Shown here piece by piece: positions 1-7,432 of a DNA stretch of 33,143 nucleotides. The number at the start of each line of letters is the position of its first letter. The first letter of the stretch is position 1. Below the pieces are notes generated by a model. It was not told the DNA's origin. It saw nothing but the letters and a program-made list of their open reading frames with translations, and did no database searches. Source of the DNA: Acinetobacter terrae (GTDB lineage: Bacteria; Pseudomonadota; Gammaproteobacteria; Pseudomonadales; Moraxellaceae); assembly GCF_013004375.1 (NCBI RefSeq), contig NZ_JABERI010000024.1, positions 1-33,143 on the forward strand, read 5' to 3'. Position numbers and translations under genes: made by a program.

Positions 1-103
1 CGGAACGTTATCGAAATAGAGCGAAAAGACTCGGTTTGAGATTCAATTTAATTGCTGGAATCTATAACTTGGAGCTGAGTAAAAATGATTTATGAAAGAG
101 GTC
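1..103 (+). mobile_element. right end of an IS5-like insertion sequence (partial)
   Basis: The window opens inside what looks like an insertion sequence: the reading frame from base 3 is a transposase C-terminus ending at base 95. Eight bases after the stop lies GAGGTC (98-103), followed by TAA. IS5-family elements commonly end within a few bases of the transposase stop and duplicate a 2-3 bp target, so the element may end near 103 with a TAA target copy. This boundary is inferred, because the left end is outside the window. Confidence 0.5.
3..95 (+). CDS. IS5-family-like transposase, C-terminal fragment
   Basis: Only the last 30 codons are visible, running in from the left edge without a start and stopping at TGA 93-95. 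The peptide contains RNRAKRLGLRFNLIAGIYN, a basic C-terminal motif that I associate with DDE transposases of the IS5 group. The two other forward frames meet stops within 40 bases. Whether the full gene is intact cannot be judged here. No functional residue of the DDE triad is inside the window. The family call rests on this short motif and could be wrong at subgroup level. Confidence 0.55.
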   Translation, partial: ERYRNRAKRLGLRFNLIAGIYNLELSKNDL

Positions 104-150
104 TAATATAAACACTTAATCATTATAAAAATTATTCTTTTAACCCTTAA

Positions 151-180
151 AAAAAATCCCGATTAGTTTCGGGATTTTTT
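151..180. terminator. bidirectional intrinsic terminator
   Basis: Perfect 12-bp arms (151-162 and 169-180) enclose a 6-base loop, with a GC core of TCCCGA/TCGGGA and A/T tracts on both sides. It lies 20 bases past the yaaA stop on the minus strand and can also stop transcription coming rightward out of the IS remnant. Confidence 0.85.
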
Positions 181-199
181 ATTGCCTGCAAAAACATCC

Positions 200-982
200 T
201 TAAGCAGCTTGTTGCTCATCACGCTTAAACACCAATTCACCCTTAAGGGAACTTTCAGCATCAAAATAATAACCATCAGTATTAAATGATTTTAAGTCTT
301 CCGCTTGATTGAGCTGGTTTTCGATAATATAGCGTGCCATCAAACCCCGTGCTTTTTTGGCATAAAAGCTGATCACTTTGTATTTGCCATTTTTTTGATC
401 CAGGAACACAGGCTTAATGATTTCAGCTTTAATTTTGCGCTCAATCACTGACTTATAATATTCATCCGACGCAATATTGACCAATAACTCTGAATTGGCA
501 TGTTCCAAATCATCATTGATTAAACTGGTAATGCGATCGCCCCAGAATTGATATAAGTTATGACCCCGTGGATTTTGCAATTTTGTGCCCATTTCTAAAC
601 GATACGGCATCATCAAATCTAAAGGACGCAATAAACCATAAAGCCCAGACAACATGCGTAAATGATTTTGTGCAAATTCAATATGTTGATCATTCAGATC
701 ATAGGCATCTAAACCGGTATAAACATCGCCTTTAAAAGCAAATAAAGCCTGACGCGCATTGGAAAAATTAAACTCAGACTGCCAATCATTGAAACGTTCC
801 ACATTCAATTTAGCAATTTTTTCACTCACGCTCATTAAATTGGAGATATCTGTAGCAGACAGTTTACGACTTACGTCTATAAGTTCTTGTGAATGTTCCA
901 GCAATCTTGGTAAGGTATGCGCATCAGTTGGTAATGCAGATTCATAATCTAAAGTCTTGGCAGGAGAAATTAAGGCGAGCAT
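200..982 (-). CDS. yaaA: peroxide stress protein YaaA (DUF328/UPF0246)
   Basis: YaaA lowers free intracellular iron during hydrogen peroxide stress in E. coli and so limits Fenton damage to DNA and proteins. It is cytosolic and its fold binds DNA. The 260-residue product has the expected family length. It carries the N-terminal [14 protein letters not shown] signature, the central [26 protein letters not shown] block (about residues 113-134) and a C-terminal [12 protein letters not shown] block. The longer frame adds ten residues upstream ([10 protein letters not shown]) that are not family-like, so I start at the ATG at 980-982, which has AGG about 7 bases before it. The gene stands alone and ends in the hairpin at 151-180. 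It is divergent from the hydrolase at 1107, so the 124-bp gap must hold both promoters. Confidence 0.93.
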   Translation of the reverse strand: MLALISPAKTLDYESALPTDAHTLPRLLEHSQELIDVSRKLSATDISNLMSVSEKIAKLNVERFNDWQSEFNFSNARQALFAFKGDVYTGLDAYDLNDQHIEFAQNHLRMLSGLYGLLRPLDLMMPYRLEMGTKLQNPRGHNLYQFWGDRITSLINDDLEHANSELLVNIASDEYYKSVIERKIKAEIIKPVFLDQKNGKYKVISFYAKKARGLMARYIIENQLNQAEDLKSFNTDGYYFDAESSLKGELVFKRDEQQAA

Positions 983-1106
983 GAATAACCTGATCAAAAA
1001 ATAATTAAACAAACTATAACAGTAGACTTATTTTATTTCCAATTTGTGTTTTTACTGAACATTATCGGTAAAATATCTCATTCTCCTGTTATCCGTCGGT
1101 TGTTAT

Positions 1107-1736
1107 ATGTCCGAGCAAATTTTCATTCAAGGCCCTGCTGGTCAACTTGAAATTTTTGTTGATTATCCACAGGGTGAAGTGAAAGGATTCGCGGTTGTAT
1201 GTCACCCCCATCCCTTGCAAGGCGGTAATCCGCAGCATAAGGTACCCACGCTTTTGGCTCAAATGTTTCTTGAGCGCGGTTGTATTGTCTATCGTCCGAG
1301 TTTTCGCGGTTCAGGTCAAAGCGATGGCCTGCATGACGAAGGCCATGGTGAAACGGATGATATTCTAGAAGCCATTAAACAAATTCGCAGTAAACATATC
1401 AGCCTGCCTTTTTATGCGGGTGGCTTTAGTTTTGGCGCACATGTGATGGCAAAATGTTTCCATGCCTTGCCTGATGAAATTAAACCGAAGCAATTGATTT
1501 TATGTGGTTTACCAACAGCAACTGTGGCAGGTTTACGCCATTATGTTACCCCTGCCATTAAAGGTGATATTTTGTTTATCCATGGTGAAGCCGATGAAGT
1601 CACTTTATTATCTGACTTAATCGAATGGGCTAAACCACAACGTCATTTATTGACAATATTACCGGGTGCAAACCATTTCTTTACTGGATATTTAAAGCAA
1701 TTGCGTATTGCGATCTCTCGCTTTTTAATTGCTTAA
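1107..1736 (+). CDS. alpha/beta hydrolase (COG2945-like)
   Basis: A 209-residue alpha/beta hydrolase of the small cytosolic type without a signal peptide. The strand-turn HPHPLQGG near residues 32-39 forms the usual oxyanion region. GFSFGA (about residues 107-112) is the GxSxG nucleophile elbow. GEADEV (about 156-161) supplies the acid, and GANHFF near residue 190 the histidine. Substrate cannot be read from sequence; relatives are annotated only as predicted hydrolases or dienelactone-hydrolase-like. The ATG at 1107 follows TTGTTAT with no strong Shine-Dalgarno, but the N-terminus matches the family start. It is a single-gene unit closed by a clear hairpin at 1755-1784. Confidence 0.85.
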   Translation: MSEQIFIQGPAGQLEIFVDYPQGEVKGFAVVCHPHPLQGGNPQHKVPTLLAQMFLERGCIVYRPSFRGSGQSDGLHDEGHGETDDILEAIKQIRSKHISLPFYAGGFSFGAHVMAKCFHALPDEIKPKQLILCGLPTATVAGLRHYVTPAIKGDILFIHGEADEVTLLSDLIEWAKPQRHLLTILPGANHFFTGYLKQLRIAISRFLIA

Positions 1737-1754
1737 TCAGCATCGAAAATTAAT

Positions 1755-1784
1755 AAAAAGACCGTCATGAAGATGGTCTTTTTT
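1755..1784 (+). terminator. intrinsic terminator after the hydrolase gene
   Basis: A 12-bp stem (AAAAAGACCGTC pairing with GATGGTCTTTTT, one G-T pair), a 5-base loop and a run of T begin 18 bases after the hydrolase stop. Confidence 0.85.
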
Positions 1785-1896
1785 ATTCATTTTTATTTAA
1801 TTTTTCTAGCAAAAACATCTTTATTGAGTTGGCTTTTTATTATTTTTACAAAATGAGAAAATCCAAGAAGTGACACATTTAAAAATAAGATGAGAC

Positions 1897-1924
1897 AAAA
1901 ATGCGACTTATAAAAGCCGCATTT
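1897..1924 (-). terminator. probable terminator of the 1942-2322 gene
   Basis: AAATGCG (1899-1905) pairs with CGCATTT (1918-1924). An interrupted inner CTT/AAG pairing extends the stem. On the minus strand the second arm runs into TTTTT. It sits 18 bases beyond the stop of the small minus-strand gene. Confidence 0.6.
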
Positions 1925-1941
1925 ATACTTATATTTTATGA

Positions 1942-2322
1942 TTAGCCCGTCGTCCATTTAAACTCACTAAAAGATTCATCTTCTTTTAAAGTGTTCTCAA
2001 CCGCTTGAGCCAATTGATTTAATAGACTTTGTTCGGTAATACGATCTAGCCAATCCTGCTCTTCATCTGGGTACGAGGTGATTTCACAGACTAAATGCCC
2101 TTCTGCCTCATGACTCTGGCAAGTGACAGATAAAGGTAAGGATTGATTGTCTACACTTACAGCAACCTGATCACCACTTTGTGACAAAGTCTGAAAACCG
2201 TATTGACCCAATTCTTTAGACAAAAGATCTGCAACATATTCCTGAGTCACATGACAATCATTCGGTTGCTGCGACACATGATTATGCTTTTCACAGTTTG
2301 CAGTAAATTGTAATTTTCTCAT
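1942..2322 (-). CDS. conserved hypothetical protein, 126 aa
   Basis: I do not recognise a family. The product is a small acidic soluble protein (many D/E/Q residues, no membrane segment, no signal peptide) starting MRKLQFTANC. Four cysteines lie in the first two thirds (two within the first 25 residues) and a tryptophan-bearing FKWTTG tail ends it. A longer frame starts six codons upstream at 2340, but the inner ATG has GGA seven bases before it, whereas the outer one has no ribosome site, so I chose 2322. It is bounded by its own terminator downstream and by the tyrA-aroA terminator upstream, so it is probably transcribed alone. Codon use resembles its neighbours. Confidence 0.6.
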   Translation of the reverse strand: MRKLQFTANCEKHNHVSQQPNDCHVTQEYVADLLSKELGQYGFQTLSQSGDQVAVSVDNQSLPLSVTCQSHEAEGHLVCEITSYPDEEQDWLDRITEQSLLNQLAQAVENTLKEDESFSEFKWTTG

Positions 2323-2375
2323 CGGTGCATCCAAACACATTCTTGTTGTATGGTTTTAGCATAAGCAATAAAAAC

Positions 2376-2405
2376 AAAACAGCCAAGCAAAAGCTTGGCT
2401 GTTTT
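2376..2405 (-). terminator. terminator of the pheA-hisC-tyrA/aroA cluster
   Basis: A perfect 13-bp stem (AAAACAGCCAAGC with GCTTGGCTGTTTT) around an AAAA loop starts 26 bases past the tyrA-aroA stop. T-rich sequence follows on the minus strand. The symmetric A/T ends would also work on the plus strand. Confidence 0.88.
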
Positions 2406-2431
2406 CTAACAAATCTACAAAATTAGACTAA

Positions 2432-4678
2432 TTACTCACTCACCTGAATCGCTAAACCGGCTTGATTTGCAAGTTCAGTGAATGTCGGGAAACTGGTTGC
2501 CACAGTTTCTGTACCGATAATTTTGATTTCGCCTGAAGTACGCAAGCCTGCCATACTAAAACTCATCGCAATACGATGGTCATGATGCGATTCAATTTCA
2601 CCGCCATTGAAGATTGCAGACCAGTCACCTGATTTGCCTTTACCTTCAATAATGATGCCATCATCGGTTGGGGTGCAGTCGATGCCCATGGTTTGCAAGC
2701 CATCTGCCATCACTTGAATACGGTCAGATTCTTTAACGCGAAGCTCTGCAGCACCGGTCAAAATAGTTTGACCTTCTGCACATGCCGCAGCAATAAATAG
2801 TGCCGGGAATTCATCAATCGCTAGTGGCACCTGATCTTCCGGCATATGAATGCCTTTTAAGGTACGTGTACCGCGAATACGAATATCTGCAATCGGTTCA
2901 CCACCGGCAATACGTTCATTTTCGACAGTTAAATCTGCACCCATTTGTTTCAGAATTTCAATGACACCAGTACGGGTCGGATTGATACCGACCGCTTCAA
3001 GTGTCACGTCTGAACCTTCAGTAATGGCTGCACCGACCATGAAAAACGCAGCAGATGAAATATCTGATGGTACCTGAATTTCAGTCCCAACCAATTTACC
3101 GCCACCTTGCAGTGAAATACGGTTGCCTTCAGTTTTCACTTCATAACCAAAAGCGCGCAACATACGTTCAGTATGGTCACGGGTTGGTTCAGGTTCTGTT
3201 ACCGAAGTTTCACCATTTGCCCAAAGACCCGCCAATAAAATGCCTGATTTTACTTGAGCCGATGCCATTGGCAAATCGTAGTGAATACCTTGAAGGTTTT
3301 GGCTGCCAGTAATTGAAACTGGCGGTGTACCACGTTCACCTGTGGTTTGAATCTGTGCACCCATTTCACGTAATGGTTTGGCAATACGTTCCATTGGACG
3401 TTTAGACAATGACGCATCACCGGTCATCACAGAATCAAACTTTTGTGCAGACAACATGCCTGAAAGCAAACGCATCGACGTACCCGAGTTACCCATGTAT
3501 AAGGCACTTGCAGGCGCTTTTAAGCCATTGATACCGACACCATGAATAGTCACTTCACCATTCTTAGGTCCTTCAATGCTAACACCCATATCACGGAATG
3601 CCTGAAGCGTCGCTAAAGCATCTTCACCTTCCAAGAAACCTGTCACGTGTGTGGTACCTTCGGCAATCGCACCAAACATGATGGAGCGATGTGACACAGA
3701 TTTGTCACCTGGCACGGTAAATTTACCTTGGAATTTTTTAGCACCTGGCAAAATGGTAAATTGTTGTGTCACTTTATTTTTCTCCATCAGGGGTTTCTTA
3801 GAGAGCATGTGATTGAAATGCTGACGTGCCGCTTGTGCATGTTCAAGCAATCCCATCAATGCTTGTGAATCTTCGTTTTCAATCAGTTTACGGATTTGGG
3901 TGAGTTGTTGTTCAAAGCCATCGACCGCATTTAAAATGGCTTTTTTATTGGCAAAAAAGATGTCATGCCACATCTGCGGATCACTGGCTGCAATACGCGA
4001 AAAATCGCGAAAACCACCGGCAGCATAACGAAAAATATCTAAATTATCTTCACGGTTTGCCAGTTGCTCCACCAGGTTAAATGCCATCAAATGCGGAAGA
4101 TGGCTGGTATGGGCCAGCACTTCATCATGCTTTTCCACATCCATGCAAATCACTTCCGCTTTTGCGGCTTGCCACAGTTGAATCAGTTTATCCACGGCCC
4201 AGTCACCGCTGCTTGGAAGTGGTGTCAAAATCACTTTATGATTGGCAAATAAATCGACCTTACCTGCATGCACACCGGTATGTTCGGCACCTGCAATCGG
4301 ATGACCCGGTACAAAACCTGCAGGTAGGTTTTCGCCATACACCGCTTTTGCAGCATCCACGACATTACCCTTGGTACTGCCCACATCGGTAATAATGGTT
4401 TTCTCTGACAAATAAGGCTTGATGGTTTCCAGTACCTTTTGCGTTGCACGCACAGGCAAAGCCAAAACCACCAGATCTGCACCTTGCACAGCATCGACAG
4501 GATTGCTATAACCTTCCTGAATTAAACCTAGAGCTTTAGCATCTTCTAAAGTTTTTACAGAACGTGTGGATGCAACAATTTGCTTTGCCAATTTTTCAGC
4601 AATGATGACACGAGCCAGACTTGAGCCAATCAGCCCAAGTCCAATAAAGGCAACTTTTTCAAACAGTGGCTGAGACAT
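2432..4678 (-). CDS. tyrA-aroA: bifunctional prephenate dehydrogenase / EPSP synthase (TyrA-AroA fusion)
   Basis: One 748-residue chain carries two shikimate/aromatic pathway enzymes. Residues 1 to about 295 are a TyrA-type dehydrogenase: the Rossmann motif GLGLIGSS near residue 12, GHPIAGAE near 124, and the catalytic-histidine segment HTSHLPHL near 190. They convert prephenate to 4-hydroxyphenylpyruvate using NAD(P). From the internal methionine 298 onward the chain is a full-length AroA (EPSP synthase): PGDKSVSHR for phosphoenolpyruvate/shikimate-3-phosphate binding, GNSGTSMRLLSG, the LRVKESDRI loop and DHRIAMSF near the end. The gene starts 3 bases after the hisC stop, so it is translationally close to hisC. 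The fusion is established in Acinetobacter and relatives and is not a sequencing artefact. No ACT domain is visible, so feedback control by Tyr, if any, acts through the dehydrogenase domain itself. Confidence 0.97.
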   Translation of the reverse strand: MSQPLFEKVAFIGLGLIGSSLARVIIAEKLAKQIVASTRSVKTLEDAKALGLIQEGYSNPVDAVQGADLVVLALPVRATQKVLETIKPYLSEKTIITDVGSTKGNVVDAAKAVYGENLPAGFVPGHPIAGAEHTGVHAGKVDLFANHKVILTPLPSSGDWAVDKLIQLWQAAKAEVICMDVEKHDEVLAHTSHLPHLMAFNLVEQLANREDNLDIFRYAAGGFRDFSRIAASDPQMWHDIFFANKKAILNAVDGFEQQLTQIRKLIENEDSQALMGLLEHAQAARQHFNHMLSKKPLMEKNKVTQQFTILPGAKKFQGKFTVPGDKSVSHRSIMFGAIAEGTTHVTGFLEGEDALATLQAFRDMGVSIEGPKNGEVTIHGVGINGLKAPASALYMGNSGTSMRLLSGMLSAQKFDSVMTGDASLSKRPMERIAKPLREMGAQIQTTGERGTPPVSITGSQNLQGIHYDLPMASAQVKSGILLAGLWANGETSVTEPEPTRDHTERMLRAFGYEVKTEGNRISLQGGGKLVGTEIQVPSDISSAAFFMVGAAITEGSDVTLEAVGINPTRTGVIEILKQMGADLTVENERIAGGEPIADIRIRGTRTLKGIHMPEDQVPLAIDEFPALFIAAACAEGQTILTGAAELRVKESDRIQVMADGLQTMGIDCTPTDDGIIIEGKGKSGDWSAIFNGGEIESHHDHRIAMSFSMAGLRTSGEIKIIGTETVATSFPTFTELANQAGLAIQVSE

Positions 4679-4681
4679 GGC

Positions 4682-5788
4682 TTAGGCTTTTTCCTCTACA
4701 GCACTGCTGGTCAAATCCAAAACTTTGGCAAGTGCTGTCAAGAATTTAGCATTTTCAGCTTCAGTACCAATCGATACGCGAAGATGATTTGCAATTCCGA
4801 CAGGACGTACAATCACGCCTTCTTTCAACAATGCATTGAAAGTCTGCGCAGGATCAGCCTGTACATCGACCAAAATGAAGTTGGCACGTGAAGGTACATA
4901 ATCCAGACCAAGAGCCGCAAAACCTTGTTCAAGCTGCTTCATGCCCGCTTTATTTACAATACGCGATTGTTCAATAAAGTCTTCATCTTTCAATGCCGCT
5001 ACAGCTGCGACCATTGCAAGATGATTCACATTAAATGGCTGACGAATACGGTTCAAGTAATCAGTCACTTCGGCTGATGCCAAGGCAAAACCAACACGCA
5101 ATGCTGCCAAGCCATAACATTTAGACAAGGTACGGCTCACGATGATGTTTGGATATTGTTCTAAGAATTTTAAGCTGTTGAAGTTTTCCGGGAAATATTC
5201 CACATAAGCTTCATCCAGAACAACAATCACATTGGTCGGTACTTTTTGCATGAAGGCTTCAAATTCAGCTTCTTCAAACCAGGTTCCGGTTGGGTTATTG
5301 GGATTGGCAATAAAAATCAGTTTGGTATTGTCTTTAATTGCCGCAGCCATGGCATCTAAGTCATGGGCAAAGCCTTTTGCAGGCACTTCAATCGCTTCGG
5401 CATTAATCGCTTGTGTCACCAAAGCATATACAGCGAATGCATGTTGGCTATACACCACAGAATCTTTTTCTGAAACGAATGCGCGGGCAAACATTTCAAG
5501 CAAGTCGTTTGAACCATTACCCAAAGTAATACGGTCAGCAGTCACGCCAAATTGTGCCTGAATCTGGTCTTTTAAGATAAAACCGCCACCGTCCGGATAT
5601 CGACCAATTTCTGCCAGTTCAGCAGCCACCGCTTGCTTCACCTTTTCAGAACAACCCAACGGATTTTCGTTCGAGGCCAATTTGACGATATCAGTAATCC
5701 CTAACTCACGCTCAAGTTCACTAATTGGTTTACCTGGTTGATAAGGCTTTAACTTTGAGATGCCTTCATTGGCAGGGACAAACAACAT
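4682..5788 (-). CDS. hisC: HisC-type aminotransferase (histidinol-phosphate/aromatic)
   Basis: This is a PLP-dependent class I/II aminotransferase of 368 residues, normal for HisC. Visible signatures are KLASNENPLG near residue 36, PNNPTG at about 163-168, DEAYVEY with the PLP-pyridine aspartate near 192, and the Schiff-base lysine in RTLSKCYGLAALRVG (Lys223). The sequence is closest to HisC. Its position between pheA and tyrA suggests that it works mainly on aromatic keto acids (phenylpyruvate, hydroxyphenylpyruvate), as hisC2-type enzymes in such clusters are thought to do. That specificity is inferred from context. The start has GGAAGAG five bases upstream. A 79-bp gap separates it from pheA, and tyrA-aroA follows after 3 bases. 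Confidence 0.92.
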   Translation of the reverse strand: MLFVPANEGISKLKPYQPGKPISELERELGITDIVKLASNENPLGCSEKVKQAVAAELAEIGRYPDGGGFILKDQIQAQFGVTADRITLGNGSNDLLEMFARAFVSEKDSVVYSQHAFAVYALVTQAINAEAIEVPAKGFAHDLDAMAAAIKDNTKLIFIANPNNPTGTWFEEAEFEAFMQKVPTNVIVVLDEAYVEYFPENFNSLKFLEQYPNIIVSRTLSKCYGLAALRVGFALASAEVTDYLNRIRQPFNVNHLAMVAAVAALKDEDFIEQSRIVNKAGMKQLEQGFAALGLDYVPSRANFILVDVQADPAQTFNALLKEGVIVRPVGIANHLRVSIGTEAENAKFLTALAKVLDLTSSAVEEKA

Positions 5789-5867
5789 GTTACTCTTCCA
5801 GTTATTTCAAGTGATAAATGGGGTCAACTTCAATGCAAAAATTGACCACTGCTTTGATGGATAAGAT

Positions 5868-6977
5868 TTACAATACCGCAATCGGGTAAGAACCCAAAAC
5901 TCGAACTTCTTTCACCAAAGGACGAATTTCTTCAATTGCTGCTTTGACGTTTTCTTGCTCAACATGGCCTTCCAGGTCAATGAAGAAAACATAGGCCCAT
6001 TTTTCAGGTAAAGCTGGACGAGTTTCAATACTGGTTAGACTAATGTTGTGTTTTGCGAAGGGTGCCAGAATTTCCAGTAAGGCACCGGCACGGTCATGTG
6101 CAGAAATCAATAATGAAGTTTTATCATTACCACTTGGTGGTACTTTTTCACGGCCAATCACCAAGAAACGCGTGGTATTCTCAGGATTATCTTCGATGTT
6201 GCCATGTAGAATTTCCAGGTCATAAATACTTGCAGCGACATCAGATGCAATTGCTGCTGAATGCCATTCATTGCGAATACGGCGGGCAGCTTCAGCATTT
6301 GAACTTAGGGCAACACGTTCCACCCCCGGATAATGTGCATCTAACCAGCCACGACATTGCGCCAATGTTTGCTGATGCGCATAAATTTGTTTAATACTGT
6401 CTTTACGGGTATTGGATGACACAAGGAATTGGTGATGAATACGCAATTCAACTTCACCAATTACATTTAAATGTGAGGCTTTAAAACAGTCTAAAGTGTG
6501 GTTGACCACACCTTCAGACGAATTTTCTACAGGCACCAAACCATAATGTGCACTACCCGCTTCTACTTCGCGGAACACTTCATCGATGGTTGGCAGTGGG
6601 CGAACAATTGCATCTTGCCCGAAATGTTTAAGAACTGCTGAATGAGTAAAAGTTCCGACAGGACCCAAAAACGCAATACTTTGCGGAGCTTCAAGCGCCA
6701 AGCATGCTGACATGATTTCGCGGAATAAACGCGCCATGGTCACATCAGATAATGGCCCTTCATTACGCTGCATAACATTACGTAAAACTTGTGCTTCACG
6801 TTCAGGACGGTAAAACATTGGATTCTCTTCAGAAGCAAATTTTGCTTTTGCCACTGCTTCTGCCAATTTCGCTCGACGATTGATAAGTTGTTGAATCTGC
6901 TGATCTACAGAGTCAATATCCTCACGAATTTGAGCAAGGTCAAGAGAAGTCTTGGTGTTTTGATCGTCGTGGATCAT
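5868..6977 (-). CDS. pheA: bifunctional chorismate mutase / prephenate dehydratase (P-protein)
   Basis: PheA turns chorismate into prephenate and then phenylpyruvate, the committed route to phenylalanine. The first 90 or so residues form an AroQ-type helical chorismate mutase (IREDIDSVDQQIQQLINRRA, then the PMFYRPEREAQVL block). A prephenate dehydratase domain follows, with AFLGPVGTFTHSA, NSSEGVVNHTLD and the TRFLVIG motif. The C-terminal ACT domain (AGALLEILAPFAKHNIS, then SIETRP) is the phenylalanine-sensing feedback module. The frame runs 19 codons further upstream (MKANYCYTV), but that stretch is unlike the family. I start at the ATG 6975-6977, preceded by AAGGG at a long 10-base spacing, giving 369 residues. 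It is the first gene of the minus-strand aromatic cluster. A -10-like TATACT lies at 7011-7016. Confidence 0.95.
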   Translation of the reverse strand: MIHDDQNTKTSLDLAQIREDIDSVDQQIQQLINRRAKLAEAVAKAKFASEENPMFYRPEREAQVLRNVMQRNEGPLSDVTMARLFREIMSACLALEAPQSIAFLGPVGTFTHSAVLKHFGQDAIVRPLPTIDEVFREVEAGSAHYGLVPVENSSEGVVNHTLDCFKASHLNVIGEVELRIHHQFLVSSNTRKDSIKQIYAHQQTLAQCRGWLDAHYPGVERVALSSNAEAARRIRNEWHSAAIASDVAASIYDLEILHGNIEDNPENTTRFLVIGREKVPPSGNDKTSLLISAHDRAGALLEILAPFAKHNISLTSIETRPALPEKWAYVFFIDLEGHVEQENVKAAIEEIRPLVKEVRVLGSYPIAVL

Positions 6978-7432
6978 TGTTATGTCGCCCTTCGAAAACA
7001 TTATGCAAACAGTATAACAATAGTTAGCTTTCAATTGTTACGCAATAAGACTTTGATTGATTCAGTCTTAAAAACATACAGTTGATTTAATCAGCAATTT
7101 TATTCCTGATGTTTTTGCCATGAATATTTAAAATTGATGAGGTTTTGCCAATTTAATAAAAATTAAGTGACAAGCGTACATCGTTAAATTTGGATTAGTC
7201 CTGCCGGCTTTATGTTATTTAGTTGAAGAAATTTATCGATATTTGAAAATAAAGTCATACTTTTCAGATCTTATTGAGCAAAGATTATTGATTGATTTTT
7301 TATATTGCATCATATTCATTGGCAGATTTGATCATTACGAAAAATACCTGTTTACTCGATGTTAAAAGATCAATGTCAGGACTGACATAAAAAATCAAAA
7401 ACAATTTAAAAAGATAAATTTAAGGATATGAG
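6978..7432. other. 455-bp divergent intergenic region (pheA / fadD-like)
   Basis: This stretch separates divergent genes. On the pheA side a minus-strand TATACT (7011-7016) is a candidate -10 element, and TAAGACT/AGTCTTA arms (7046-7052, 7064-7070) form an inverted repeat. No Phe-rich leader peptide was found, so classical attenuation is not supported. On the acyl-CoA synthetase side there is a separate palindrome (7373-7388). No ORF of note and no RNA gene was seen. Confidence 0.5.
7373..7388. promoter_or_regulatory. palindrome, candidate operator of the acyl-CoA synthetase gene
   Basis: ATGTCAGGACTGACAT is a perfect inverted repeat of 7-bp arms around GA. It sits 45 bases before the ATG at 7433, where a repressor site would be expected. 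The cognate regulator is not identifiable, and the half-sites do not look like PsrA boxes. Confidence 0.4.

Noticed and set aside
5822..5847. GGTCAA/TTGACC inverted repeat between pheA and hisC as a terminator
   Set aside because: Arms are only 6 bp with a 14-base loop and there is no T-tract; it may be chance.
7035..7200. Possible pheA attenuator leader peptide
   Set aside because: No short ORF with consecutive Phe codons and no terminator/antiterminator pair was found.
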